Counted from the stretch's first letter, positions 15,956-24,318 are shown. The stretch: 29,517 bases of DNA from JAUWOY01 sp034431315 (GCA_034431315.1 DAOUDK010000075.1:1-29517), one strand, 5' to 3'. Translations and numbers: made by a program. Notes: a model not told the origin generated them from the sequence alone.

Positions 15956-15991
15956 AAGGCCACGAAAGCATTTCGCGCTTTTCGTGGCCTT
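15956..15991. terminator. Bidirectional terminator between convergent operons
   Basis: AAGGCCACGAAAGC (15956-15969) pairs with GCTTTTCGTGGCCTT (15977-15991), about 14 bp with one bulged T. It lies between the plus-strand operon ending at 15644 and the minus-strand gene ending at 16021, so it can serve both. The CACGAA/TTCGTG words also resemble dispersed repeats. Confidence 0.6.
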
Positions 15992-16020
15992 TCGCGTGAT
16001 TCGTGGTCCGAGCCGCCCCC

Positions 16021-17385
16021 TCACTCACACCTCTCTCCCCAATTCACCGCCACCAGCATGATGTCCACGATGTTTATACTGCAGTCGTCATTCAGGTCGT
16101 AGCGAGCCTCGTAGTTGGGCGTGCCGGGGTTGTTGTCTGGGTCGCGGTTATCACAAGAAGTGCGCCAGCGGCTGGCCACCAGCATGATGTCCACAACGTC
16201 CACATCGCCATCACCATCCACGTCGGCAGGGAGGCCGCAGACAGGTCGCGTGCTGTAGAAGATGTCCCAGTTGAAAGCAGAGACTTCCTCGGCCCAGGCA
16301 GCATGGACCGTGTTGCTGTTGAGAAACAGCGCCGGGTCGGAAATGCCGAAAACGTCGCTGGCCACCTGCTCGCGGGCAGCCCATGTGCCGGTGGCGGCGT
16401 ATAGTTCGCGCCCCATGATGACGCTGCCCTCATCCCAGAGTAGAAATCCATTGCCGGCCGCGTTGATGCCCAACGCTGGGAATTTAGCGCTCTGCAACGT
16501 GCCAGACACATCGTTGGCCTGGGTCCAGTCGCCCAATTGACCTGATGAATAATAGATGGCCGTGTTGGAACCGAGGGCTTCCTGCCAGACGATGTGCACC
16601 GTGTTGTCGGGCGCCACAGCGAGGGAAGGGCCCGTCGAGGTCTCATTTGGCGTGGCGGAGATGTTCTCGGGAAGGGACCAGGAACCACCACTGAACTTCA
16701 TGTGCCAGATCTCGTCAAGGCCGGTGTCTGCGTCCGGACTCTGCCAGGCCAGGTGAAGGATGCCGTCGGAGCCAATCGCCAGCGCCGGAGTAGTGCCCGT
16801 CCCATTGGGGATGGGGAACGTTGACCACGAGCTTCCATCGCTCGATTGCCCGTGATAGAGAGCCAGCGTCCCACCCGTGTTGTCCGCCCAGACGATGTGC
16901 AGGCTGTTGCCGGGCACGAAGGCGATGACGGGCGCAGAGGAGACTCCGGAGGTGACAGAGACGTTCACCGGCAACGTCCAGCCGCTGCCGTCCCAGCGGG
17001 CGTAGAAGACATCGAAGCTCCCCCCGATCTCGGAGACGAAGGTCATGTGCACCCCGTCGCTGCTATCGAGGGCCAACGATGGGCTGTCGCCCAGCACCGC
17101 CCCGGCCGGCGCCGACCATGGGCCACTGCCGCCGCTGGTGTGGTAGATGCTCTCTTCCTCTTCCCACACCGCGTGCACGGTTCCGTTCCCCGTGACCACC
17201 AACCTCGGCGCCCGGGAATCCGTGGCGGTGTTCGCCAGGTTCTCAGATGTCGCCCACACCTGTAGCGTGCTTGCAGCCAGGGATGGCGCTGCGACAGTCA
17301 GGGGGGCATCCCCAGCGGCGGCTGAGGACGCCCCGATCACGATAGCACTGCAAAGAAGAACGACGAGAAGGGAGGCTCTAATCAT
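16021..17385 (-). CDS. Secreted propeller-like repeat protein with dockerin-like C-terminus
   Basis: A 454-aa exported protein. An N-terminal signal peptide (ASLLVVLLCSAIVIGASSAAAG) is followed by about six to eight degenerate beta-propeller-type repeats of the sialidase/BNR kind (…HIVWADNTGG, …HIVWQEALGS, …VHAAWAEEVS). The last 70 residues hold two Ca-binding dockerin-like loops, DVDGDGDVDVVDIMLVAS and DLNDDCSINIVDIMLVAV. Dockerins bind cohesins in multi-protein complexes; no cohesin is seen here. The start codon overlaps the stop of the upstream gene (TGATG), so translation is coupled and both are under the riboswitch at 19821. The ligand of the propeller is unknown. Confidence 0.85.
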   Translation of the reverse strand: MIRASLLVVLLCSAIVIGASSAAAGDAPLTVAAPSLAASTLQVWATSENLANTATDSRAPRLVVTGNGTVHAVWEEEESIYHTSGGSGPWSAPAGAVLGDSPSLALDSSDGVHMTFVSEIGGSFDVFYARWDGSGWTLPVNVSVTSGVSSAPVIAFVPGNSLHIVWADNTGGTLALYHGQSSDGSSWSTFPIPNGTGTTPALAIGSDGILHLAWQSPDADTGLDEIWHMKFSGGSWSLPENISATPNETSTGPSLAVAPDNTVHIVWQEALGSNTAIYYSSGQLGDWTQANDVSGTLQSAKFPALGINAAGNGFLLWDEGSVIMGRELYAATGTWAAREQVASDVFGISDPALFLNSNTVHAAWAEEVSAFNWDIFYSTRPVCGLPADVDGDGDVDVVDIMLVASRWRTSCDNRDPDNNPGTPNYEARYDLNDDCSINIVDIMLVAVNWGERCE

Positions 17386-19721
17386 CAGTCACTCTCGAAG
17401 ACCTTGATGCGTTGGGCTACCAGGGTGCCATCTTCCTGGCGCAGGGCGGTCACACGAACCAGAGCGCCTTCCTCGACCTCGCCGTGCTCGGTATCTATCA
17501 CCGTGTCCGACGTGACCTCGATCAAAACACTGTCACCCTCTTCGGTGATGATGGTCCAGGTTCCTGTGTGATCATCAGGGTCAACGTTCCCAGGTAGACT
17601 GGCGATGATGCCGCGAACCTTCACCTGCTCATTGCCGTCGCTAGGGTCTTCGACCTCGATCTTGGTGGCGCGCACGGTCTGCGGTCCCACGCGGGCGCCC
17701 TTGACCTCGGCCAGCAGGCCCACCTGCGGGGTGGCGCCTGTGATGGTAGTGGTATCGGTGATGATGAGCACGGTAAAGCCGCCAACGACCCACATACCAT
17801 CCTCGATGCGCTGGATGCGGCCTTTGAATTCGACCTCATCCTCGTCGTCATCGTCGTCCTCGACCTCGATGCGCGTGGCCAGCACGGAGCCGTCGTTCTG
17901 GAGGAAGCCCCGTACCTCCACATGGGCGCCCACTACCAGAACACCCTCGATGCGGGTGAGGTCGTCAATGAGCACTTCTCGGCCGTGCACCACGATCCAC
18001 GCTGGGGGATATCGCTCCGTGTCCATGGCTTCGATAGTGCCGTGGAACTCCACCGGGCGCGGCGGGCGGTCCTCGTGCTTCTTAAGGTGCACCTTCAGGG
18101 CCAGGAGGGTGTCGCCCTCCTGACGGGCAGCGGTGACTTTAGCCCAGTCCCCCACTTCCGGCCTGAATCCCGGCGGCTTGATCTTAGTATTCTCATCAAC
18201 CCTAAAAGTGGTGGTTCCCACCGTCCATTCGCCGATCAACCCCGCGTCAGGCAGGTCGGTGATCTCGCCTTCGAAGCGCACCCATCCATGCCCGGGACCA
18301 TCGTGGTCCTCCTCCACTTCGATCTCGCTGGCCAGGATGCTGCCGTCCTCCTGAAGGACGCCCTTCCCCTTGATCTGCTGGCCGACTTCCAGGTCAGCAA
18401 ACGTAATTGGCTCGTCATCAGCATCCTCGATCTTGGTGTTCTCATCCGTGACCACGGTGAGGGTGCGAGGGCCCATCTGGACCGTCAGAGTAGTAGTGAC
18501 CTCGTACTTGGCCTCGATGGTGCCACGGAAACCAACTCGATCGTCGTCATCATCGTCGTGCTCCACGTGGATCTTGCGGGCGAGAACGCTGCCATCGTCC
18601 TGGAGGATGCCTTCCACTTCGACCTGCTGACCGACGGCCAGATCAGCGATGGTGCCCTCCCCATGCCCATGTCCGATGCGAATGCGCGTGTCAGCGTTGA
18701 TGTGAACGGTCCACGTGGTCGCCGTGACAGCCGCCAGGGATTCTCCGTCATCTTCGTCGTCCTCGGTCTCCACGGTGATGGTGCCTGTGATCGGATCACT
18801 CCCAGGGGGGACGGTGACACTTATAATGGTGCCTTCGAACTTCACCTTATCATCGTCGTCATCGTCGGCCTTCTTGACCTTGAAGCCATTCGTCTTGGTG
18901 ACGACCTCGGTGACGCCGTCGGTGATGACGGTGGTGACCGTCACGTCCCGCTTGCCCGCCTCCGCGTCAGCGCCGATAGTGATGTTCACCGTCAGCGAGG
19001 TGGCGTCGTGAACCGTCGTGCTGTTGACGGTGATGCCGTCTGGGGGGCTGAAGCTGACCGCTGTGCCCGTTGCGACGTTGGAGGGGGCGAAGGTCGCGGC
19101 GGAGATATCGGCTGGCTTCTCAGTGGGAGTCTTCTCTTGGGGCGTTTCCGTCAATGGGTCTGCCGACGAACTGGAAGTACTGGGATCGAAGTGAGTGTTC
19201 TTCCCTGTGATCGCCACGTCCAGCGTTTGGCCCGGCTTCCCTTTGTTGGGCTCGATGGCCTTGATCTTCGGCTCGTCGGCCGCCTCGACCTCGAAGCCGT
19301 GCTCCTTGGTGATGACCTCGGTGACGCCGTCGGTGATGATGGTGGTGACTGTCACATCCCGCTTGCCCACTGGCGCGTCGTCGGCGATAGTGATGGTCAT
19401 CGTGAGGGTCGTGGCGCTGGTCACCGTGATATCACTGGTGATGGTGATGCCGTCTGGGGGGCTGAAGCTGACCTCCGAAGCGGCGTTGAAGTGTGTGTTC
19501 TCGCCGGTGATCAGCACATCCAGGGTTTGGCCCTGCTTCCCTTCGTCGGGCTCGATGTCCTCGATCTCCGGCTCGCCGGATTCAGTGGAACTTGCCACTT
19601 GGGGTAACTCCCCCACTCCCTCTGCGGCAACGCTGCCGCTAGCTCCGGCGGTCGAGAACGAGCCGAAGAGCGTGATGAGCGTTAAAGCGAAAATCAGCAG
19701 TAGAGTCGTCTTCCTTGTCAT
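17385..19721 (-). CDS. Secreted multi-domain protein with IPT/TIG-like and six DUF5666 modules
   Basis: A 778-aa exported protein. Signal peptide (TTLLLIFALTLITLFGSF). Two related Ig-like blocks follow, each starting IExIEPxxGKxGQTLDV and containing VSFSPPDGIT (IPT/TIG-like), the second interrupted by a Ser/Thr/Pro-rich insert. The rest is six DUF5666-type modules of about 70-80 residues with the signature VGQQVEVEGILQDDGSVLARKIHVE, separated by Asp/Glu-rich linkers (DDDDDD) likely to bind Ca. AAGGAGG stands 8 nt before the ATG. It is the first gene after the c-di-GMP riboswitch and the dockerin-like protein follows. A surface or matrix role is inferred from the riboswitch and domain types. 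Confidence 0.88.
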   Translation of the reverse strand: MTRKTTLLLIFALTLITLFGSFSTAGASGSVAAEGVGELPQVASSTESGEPEIEDIEPDEGKQGQTLDVLITGENTHFNAASEVSFSPPDGITITSDITVTSATTLTMTITIADDAPVGKRDVTVTTIITDGVTEVITKEHGFEVEAADEPKIKAIEPNKGKPGQTLDVAITGKNTHFDPSTSSSSADPLTETPQEKTPTEKPADISAATFAPSNVATGTAVSFSPPDGITVNSTTVHDATSLTVNITIGADAEAGKRDVTVTTVITDGVTEVVTKTNGFKVKKADDDDDDKVKFEGTIISVTVPPGSDPITGTITVETEDDEDDGESLAAVTATTWTVHINADTRIRIGHGHGEGTIADLAVGQQVEVEGILQDDGSVLARKIHVEHDDDDDDRVGFRGTIEAKYEVTTTLTVQMGPRTLTVVTDENTKIEDADDEPITFADLEVGQQIKGKGVLQEDGSILASEIEVEEDHDGPGHGWVRFEGEITDLPDAGLIGEWTVGTTTFRVDENTKIKPPGFRPEVGDWAKVTAARQEGDTLLALKVHLKKHEDRPPRPVEFHGTIEAMDTERYPPAWIVVHGREVLIDDLTRIEGVLVVGAHVEVRGFLQNDGSVLATRIEVEDDDDDEDEVEFKGRIQRIEDGMWVVGGFTVLIITDTTTITGATPQVGLLAEVKGARVGPQTVRATKIEVEDPSDGNEQVKVRGIIASLPGNVDPDDHTGTWTIITEEGDSVLIEVTSDTVIDTEHGEVEEGALVRVTALRQEDGTLVAQRIKVFESD

Positions 19722-19767
19722 GGGTATCCTCCTTGTTGTTATGTTAGAGTTGCCGTGACAACCAAAG

Positions 19768-19805
19768 AAAAAAGCGCGCTGACAGTCTCGACCCTGACAG
19801 CGCGC
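19768..19805 (-). terminator. Riboswitch expression-platform terminator
   Basis: On the minus strand GCGCGCTGTCAG (19805-19794) and CTGTCAGCGCGC (19785-19774) form an 8-bp plus 3-bp stem with one T-T mismatch, loop GGTCGAGA, followed by six U (19773-19768). It lies 15 nt after the riboswitch and 46 nt before the start codon, so it can switch the operon on or off. Confidence 0.85.
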
Positions 19806-19820
19806 CTACTTTCCTCCTGT

Positions 19821-19936
19821 CTTCGGCAACCCGGCGGTCGTATCAGTAATCAGTAACAGCACTCGGTAGCTAGGCTACTAATCACTGAAATAGACCCGTG
19901 GCTTTGCGTCCCTACCTTTCGGCAGGTTTGCCCTTA
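19821..19936 (-). ncRNA. Cyclic di-GMP-I (GEMM-I) riboswitch
   Basis: Reading the minus strand: GGGCAAACC, a P2 hairpin capped by a GAAA tetraloop (CCGAAAGG), the core GGGACGCAAAGCCACGGG, a P3 arm and the closing CCGCCGGGTTGCCGAAG. These blocks are those of the c-di-GMP-I aptamer, with the GNRA loop and the CGCAAAGCC and GGGTTGCC conserved parts. The P3 arm is unusually long: a 13-bp stem made of ATCAGTAA-type repeats extends it. It precedes a terminator and a surface-protein operon, the classic kind of target. Confidence 0.9.
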
Positions 19937-19967
19937 TCGGTCAGGGTAGAATCAATTATCTTAGATT

Positions 19968-19996
19968 ATTATAGCACAGTCGTGCGATCCTGTCAA
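19968..19996 (-). promoter_or_regulatory. Consensus sigma70 promoter of the riboswitch operon
   Basis: On the minus strand TTGACA (19996-19991), a 17-nt spacer and TATAAT (19973-19968): both boxes are perfect. Transcription would begin about 25 nt before the riboswitch aptamer. Such a strong promoter suggests that control is at the RNA level. Confidence 0.9.
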
Positions 19997-20085
19997 GGAT
20001 AGACCGATAGAGGATAGTCTCATTAAGTTATGCCCTTGAAGAGGGCGAAAAATACATATCTACCAAAACACTCTGATGGATGCCT

Positions 20086-20928
20086 CTACGACGCCTTTTG
20101 CCACACCTGCCAGAACAGCGTAAGACTGGCGATACCCAGCGCCAATAACCCCACCGACACCGCCCCGGACGGCGTTCCGGTCCCTGTGCTAGCGGTAAGG
20201 CTTTGCAGGGTGATGGCAGTAGGGCCTCCTCCATTGGAGCCAGACTCAAATGCGCCAATGTCACAGGCCGAACCACCCTGGCCAGCGCCATCCGCCCGCA
20301 CGGCCCCGCGCTGGTCGGTGCTGGTCCCGGCAGCGCAGCCGTTGGTGCCATCGGGGATCTGGTCAATTGCTGGGCTGGTGGCTTGCAGGGCGTGGGTTTG
20401 GGTGGGGCCGCCATTGTCGGCCAGGGGAGACAGGATGGGGTCCTGGCCGGTGATGTTGCCCGTCGTGTCGCCAGTTATGGTACATTCCGCATGGACGGTC
20501 TGGATGAGGTTGTAGCCCTCGGAGGTGAGCGTGCCCTTACAGTCGGAAGCCTGCCCGTCGAGGGTTGTGTTGCAGGCGACGATGGTGTTCTTGAAAGAGA
20601 CCGGAATCAGGGAATCGCTGTACACCCCGCCAGCACCGCTGCCCGTGTTGTTGACGACGGTGCTGCTATTGAGCGTCAGCCAGTGACCGTTGAAGATGCC
20701 GCCGCCGTCCGCATCATAGCCGATGCCGTTGGCGATGTTGCCGCTGACGGTGCTGTTGGTGAGCATCAGCGTGGCACGATAGTCGGCGATGCCTCCACCC
20801 AAACCCAAGTAAGGAACTCTTCTTTTTTGAAGATAACGTGTCATCGCTAGACCCCCGAAAGCTTTGATACACAGGGGATCGCCCTGGCCAGACCCATCAC
20901 ACCCTGTTGGGCATATCCGAGAGACCAT
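20086..20928 (-). pseudogene. N-terminally truncated CSLREA-type beta-helix surface protein
   Basis: A 280-aa open frame. From about residue 42 on it is the C-terminal half of a right-handed beta-helix adhesin: LTNSTVSGNIAN rungs, NLIQTVHAECTITGDTTGNI, LSPLADNGGPTQTHALQ and the closing CDIGAFESGSNGG (choice-of-anchor type), then a Thr/Gly linker and a C-terminal transmembrane segment (VGLLALGIASLTLFWQVW). The first 40 residues are unrelated, with no signal peptide and no CSLREA domain. Blocks are closely similar to the intact protein at 20990-23173. I read it as the 3' remnant of a paralogue after a deletion; a start at ATG 20844 (MTRYLQKRR) is possible. Confidence 0.6.
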
Positions 20929-20930
20929 AG

Positions 20931-20965
20931 CAACCCCGGCTCGCCCGGGAGGCGAGCCAGGGTTG
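20931..20965. terminator. Hairpin after the beta-helix gene
   Basis: CAACCCCGGCTCGCC (20931-20945) pairs with GGCGAGCCAGGGTTG (20951-20965), 15 bp with one G-U and a 5-nt loop. No strong U tract follows on either strand. It lies 24 nt after the stop of the gene ending at 20990, so a terminator or RNA-stabilising stem is likely. Confidence 0.5.
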
Positions 20966-20989
20966 CTTGCCGGTTGTCTTATCGGTCGG

Positions 20990-23173
20990 TTATGGGACGG
21001 TAATGGTAGTACCGTCGCTGTCAGTATCGGGATCGGTGTTTAGGCTCGCATCATAGGTCAGGCTCGCATGGAGCACGTTGTCCACCGTCAACGAGACGGA
21101 GGGAGTCTTTTCCATTACTTTGCTGGTGACGCCTAAACACATACCACCAGAGGTTGTACAGCTACCTTGCTGTTGCTTTTGCTCACCCTCTTTTGTCCAC
21201 GCCCAGGTGAAGTTGACTGTAGCACCATCAATCAAGGCGCCGGTGTCATCTTTGATTGCGATGTCGACCAGGGCTCGCCACTTACCCTCTTCGAGGGTGT
21301 CAACACTTCCATCCAGATCGGCCACATGTATGGTGCCAGCAGGACCAGGAGGTGGCGGTGGAGGTGGTGGCGGTGGAGGTGGTGGCGGAGGTGGCGGTGG
21401 AGGTGGCGGAGGTGGCGGAGGCGGAGGTGGTGGTGTGCCGCCTGGGTTGTTGATGACAGAGGAGGTTATGCATGGCAAACTAGTATTGCCAGGGTTATAC
21501 ACATACCAGGGATCGCTCAGCACGTCGGTCACGTTGAAGGTGACGGATGCACTGTCACCTGGCTCAACCTTTTCGAGGGTCACGGTGCACTGGCCGGCAC
21601 CATTGGTGATGCACTTCATGTCCCCAGCAGTGCTCCAGACCCCGACGACCTCAGCACCCGCAATCGAGCTCCATCCATCTGACACGGTGACGGTGACCTG
21701 GGCGCCCCACGTCTCGGCGGGGATGTCCACGCCAACCAGGCTAACCACGCACATGTCCACCGTGACTGGCGGAGGCGGAGGAACTACATCCGTCTCATCA
21801 TTGTCTGTAGCAGATGTACAGCCTGGGTCAGCCGGGTAGTCCACCAAGCCGTCTGCATCGTTGTCTATTCCATCTGAGCATTGTGGCGGAGGCGGAGGTG
21901 GCGGAGGCGGAGGTGGCCCGTCATTTTCATAAGCGCCAATGTCACAGATTGCCAGGCCGTCGCTGTCACCGTCGAAAGGCCGCAAGTGACCACGCTGGTC
22001 AGTCGCCGCACAGGCATTGCCAGCGTCAATGGCCGAGCTGCCGATTTGCAGGGCGTGGGTTTCGGTGGCGCCGCCATAGTTGGCCAGGGGAGACAGCATG
22101 GGGTCCTGGCCGGTGATGTTGTTGGTCGTGACGCCGCCAATGGTGCAACCAGCGGTGTTCTGGATCAGGTTGTAGTCCTGCGATGTAATGGCGCCGAAGC
22201 TGAAACAATCAGAGGATGCTCCACCGGCACCGGTGTTGCCGGCGATGAGCGTATTCTTGATATTGACCGTGGCTGCGGCGCCGTAGATCCCGCCTCCGCT
22301 GCCGAGCTCGGCCGCGTTGTTCGCGATGGTGGCGTTGTTCAGCGTCAGCGTACCCCAGAGGCTGTAGATGCCGCCTCCGCCGCCACCGGCTTGGTTGGTG
22401 GTATTGCCGCTGACGGTGCTGTTGGCCAGCGTCACCGTGCCCTGCCTGTTGGAGATTCCGCCACCCTGCTCGGCCGTATTGCCGCTGACGGTGCTGTTGA
22501 TCAGTGTAAGGTTGGCGGTCCAGCCGTAGTTATAGATGCCACCGCCGATGTCGGTCGTATTGCCGCTGACGGTACTGTTGTTGACGGTCAGCGTACCCTG
22601 GTTGTTATAGATGCCGCCACCGGCGCCCCTCTGGGCGGTGTTGCCGCTGACGATGCTGCTGTTGAGCGTCAGCGTGCCCCAGGTGTTGTAGATGCCGCCG
22701 CCGGTGATGTAACTACCGTTGGTAATGGTGACATCATTGATCTCGACGGTGTTAGTGGCGAGGATATGCAACACCCGGTCTATCCCGCCGCCATTGATGA
22801 TGGTGCTGGCGGCCCCCGCACCGTTAATGATCAGGTTACCTGCAATATCCAGATCGCCGGTGGCGTTGCCGTTTTCGCTCGCGCCGGGCAGCGCCAGGAT
22901 GTAGGTACCGGCGGGGAGGTTTATGGTGTCGTCGCCGCTGCCGGCGGTGCAGGCATCCACGGCGCTATCGGTGTTGGCGGACTGGATGGCTTCGCGCAGC
23001 GAGCAGTCGCCGTCGCCATTCAGTTCGTCGGCGGTGGTGCTAACGGTGATGGTGGACCCGCCCCCACCCGCGGCCTCTAACAATTTCGCCGTCGGCGTGA
23101 GAAACAACATCACACCTATCATTCCCAGTACAAACAGTCTACTACCTATCCATTTCATGCTGTGCTTGCGCAT
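20990..23173 (-). CDS. Secreted CSLREA right-handed beta-helix protein with polyproline linker
   Basis: A 727-aa exported protein. Signal peptide (SRLFVLGMIGVMLFLTPTA), the CSLREAIQSAN domain at about residues 55-70, then roughly nine beta-helix rungs with the SxVSGNT / GGGIYN pattern, a choice-of-anchor closing block (LSPLANYGGATETHALQ … CDIGAYEN), a Pro linker, a CSDGIDNDADGLVDYPADPGC Ca-binding-type block, an Ig-like domain, a run of 29 Pro and a second Ig-like domain at the C-terminus. I chose ATG 23173 because AAAGGAGA precedes it; ATG 23200 has no such site. Its leader is duplicated upstream of the 24189 gene. Probably a cell-surface stalked adhesin. Confidence 0.88.
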   Translation of the reverse strand: MRKHSMKWIGSRLFVLGMIGVMLFLTPTAKLLEAAGGGGSTITVSTTADELNGDGDCSLREAIQSANTDSAVDACTAGSGDDTINLPAGTYILALPGASENGNATGDLDIAGNLIINGAGAASTIINGGGIDRVLHILATNTVEINDVTITNGSYITGGGIYNTWGTLTLNSSIVSGNTAQRGAGGGIYNNQGTLTVNNSTVSGNTTDIGGGIYNYGWTANLTLINSTVSGNTAEQGGGISNRQGTVTLANSTVSGNTTNQAGGGGGGIYSLWGTLTLNNATIANNAAELGSGGGIYGAAATVNIKNTLIAGNTGAGGASSDCFSFGAITSQDYNLIQNTAGCTIGGVTTNNITGQDPMLSPLANYGGATETHALQIGSSAIDAGNACAATDQRGHLRPFDGDSDGLAICDIGAYENDGPPPPPPPPPPPQCSDGIDNDADGLVDYPADPGCTSATDNDETDVVPPPPPVTVDMCVVSLVGVDIPAETWGAQVTVTVSDGWSSIAGAEVVGVWSTAGDMKCITNGAGQCTVTLEKVEPGDSASVTFNVTDVLSDPWYVYNPGNTSLPCITSSVINNPGGTPPPPPPPPPPPPPPPPPPPPPPPPPPPPPGPAGTIHVADLDGSVDTLEEGKWRALVDIAIKDDTGALIDGATVNFTWAWTKEGEQKQQQGSCTTSGGMCLGVTSKVMEKTPSVSLTVDNVLHASLTYDASLNTDPDTDSDGTTITVP
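21347..21433 (-). repeat. GGN trinucleotide tract encoding 29 prolines
   Basis: An unbroken 87-nt (CCN) tract on the coding strand gives 29 Pro in a row, forming a rigid spacer between two Ig-like domains. Its codons vary (CCA, CCT, CCG, CCC absent or rare), so it was probably kept by selection, not recent slippage. A shorter tract lies near 21889-21917. Confidence 0.85.
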
Positions 23174-23320
23174 GATACTATCTCCTTTCTTCGTCTTCAA
23201 CTGCGTTAGTTGAGTTGGTTTGCTACCTTCAGTTCTACGAGAATCTTACATGACAACATCTCCTTTCTTCTGTCTGTATTGTCTTCCTCTTCCGTCTGCG
23301 GGCCAAGCCGAGTTTTCCTC
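23174..23320 (-). repeat. Duplicated leader, copy A (before the beta-helix gene)
   Basis: About 147 nt of 5' leader is clearly similar to 24319-24475: shared blocks GGAAAACTyGGCTT, CGCAGACGG, a strong SD with a minimal ORF, GAAGGT, CAACTnAACTAACGCAGT and GAAGAAAGGAGATA. Inside, AAGAAAGGAGATGTTGTC leads to ATG-TAA (23251-23246), a start-stop ORF. No known riboswitch recognised. Confidence 0.65.
23246..23251 (-). promoter_or_regulatory. Start-stop minimal ORF (ATG TAA) in leader A
   Basis: An AAAGGAG site sits 8 nt before an ATG that is immediately followed by TAA, 73 nt ahead of the real start codon. Start-stop ORFs can stall or recycle ribosomes and protect mRNA. The paralogous leader has a 4-codon version at the same place. 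Confidence 0.4.
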
Positions 23321-23329
23321 AGAACGGGC

Positions 23330-23366
23330 CTACCCTCTCACCCAGTTCTCCGGGGTGAGAGGGTAG
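23330..23366 (-). terminator. Perfect 14-bp hairpin between surface-protein genes
   Basis: CTACCCTCTCACCC (23330-23343) pairs perfectly with GGGTGAGAGGGTAG (23353-23366), 9-nt loop. It follows the stop at 23391 of the upstream gene. The absence of a U tract makes it a weak intrinsic terminator; the word is also common as a dispersed intergenic hairpin. Confidence 0.5.
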
Positions 23367-23390
23367 AAGGGTTAGGCCGTGTATTGCTTC

Positions 23391-24189
23391 TCAGGGCTGC
23401 TCAGCCTCGATCTCCAAGGCTGTATTGGTGGCAGGATCGTACATTACCTTCACTTTGTCCCCAAATTGCAGATCGTAAACGGTCGCACTGTTGCCATCCT
23501 TCGTGATTGCGGTTTCGGTTGTCACCGTGAACGTTTCATATCCCTGGTCACCGACAGCCGTGATCTCTCCTGGCGGGTTAGTCTGGTAAATGCCGCCTTC
23601 AAACTCTGCCGGCCCGGCGTTTTCGCCTCCGTCATTGCCTCCGCCATCGCCGCCGTCATCGCCACCGCCGCCGCCGCCGCCATCGCCACCGCTACAAGCA
23701 TCGGGATTCTCACTCCGTTTGGCCCGGAACGTCCATCGATCCCAATAGACTTGCCACGGGCCGCTACCGGCGTTATAGAGGCAGGCCTCGTACTTGAAAA
23801 CGGACTCCTTGATGCATTCGCCTTCCAGCCTCGCCAAGGAGGGGACCGACGCTTCACCCGGTTCGATCCTCATTGGGTAATGACCGAAGTACGGATGTAG
23901 ACGTGCCCAGGATGCCGCTTCCCAGTCAATGAAGTCGAGCTCTAACACCGACGCCGCCCCCCCCCGACGTTGTGTACCAGATCGTACCGGTATAACCATC
24001 TGTCTCAACGCGGTCAACAAAAGAGTTCTCCGGCATCGACACTTCCTGCAGAAGTGCAGGACACTCGAGCGTATTGCGGCTTTGAGCGTTGGCGACACTT
24101 GAGGGCGACACGAGCGTCAGGAGCAACAGAACGCCTATCATTCCCAGGACAAACGCGCCACCAATCCATTTCATACGGTGCTTTCTCAT
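23391..24189 (-). pseudogene. Secreted DUF5666-like protein, frameshifted or phase-variable at a G9 tract
   Basis: The gene starts at ATG 24189 (AAAGGAGA upstream) with a signal peptide (KWIGGAFVLGMIGVLLLLTLV) and then EVSMPENSFVDRVETDGYTG. At a run of nine G (coding strand, 23965-23957) the frame shifts: the first frame ends at once (VGVRARLH stop), while the other continues with SVLELDFIDWEAASWARLHP, a Gly/Asp linker and a DUF5666-like end (TAVGDQGYETFTVTTETAI … YDLQFGDKVKVMYDPATN). Deleting one G restores a 265-aa protein. Either on/off phase variation, a sequencing error in the homopolymer, or a pseudogene. The central domain is not recognised. Confidence 0.75.
23957..23965 (-). repeat. 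G9 homopolymer at the frameshift site
   Basis: Nine C in a row on the plus strand (G9 in the gene) exactly where the two frames meet. The full-length frame needs G8 (or G11). It is the kind of tract used for slipped-strand phase variation and also the kind miscalled by sequencers. Confidence 0.85.
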
Positions 24190-24242
24190 AGCACTATCTC
24201 CTTTCTCCATCTTCATATGGTGCTTTCTCATTGCTATAGATG

Positions 24243-24318
24243 TTCAGATAATGATTTGGACATTTGGCCCGTTTTTCACGCTTGCTGAAAGGTCATTTTG
24301 TCCAAAACATTATCTGAA
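24243..24318. mobile_element. Small inverted-repeat insertion (76 bp) in the leader of the 24189 gene
   Basis: TTCAGATAATGATTTGGACA (24243-24262) and TGTCCAAAACATTATCTGAA (24299-24318) are inverted repeats, 19 of 20 matching. On the minus strand the block separates AAGAAAGGAGATATAG from the CTATAGCAATGAGAAAG that should follow it, judged by the paralogous leader. TATAG or TA on both sides may be a target duplication. Confidence 0.55.

Noticed and set aside
17922..19607. A 561-aa plus-strand frame opposite the DUF5666 gene.
   Set aside because: Repetitive mirror of the DUF5666 repeats, no ribosome binding site, no signal; the minus-strand gene has promoter, riboswitch and signal peptide.
22310..22700. 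Regularly spaced repeats (TTGCCGCTGACGGTGCTGTT-like) suggesting CRISPR.
   Set aside because: They are the SGNT rungs of the beta-helix protein: spacing equals protein repeats, the spacers are also similar, and there are no cas genes.
21881..23080. A 399-aa plus-strand frame opposite the beta-helix gene.
   Set aside because: Shadow of the regular beta-helix codons on the minus strand.
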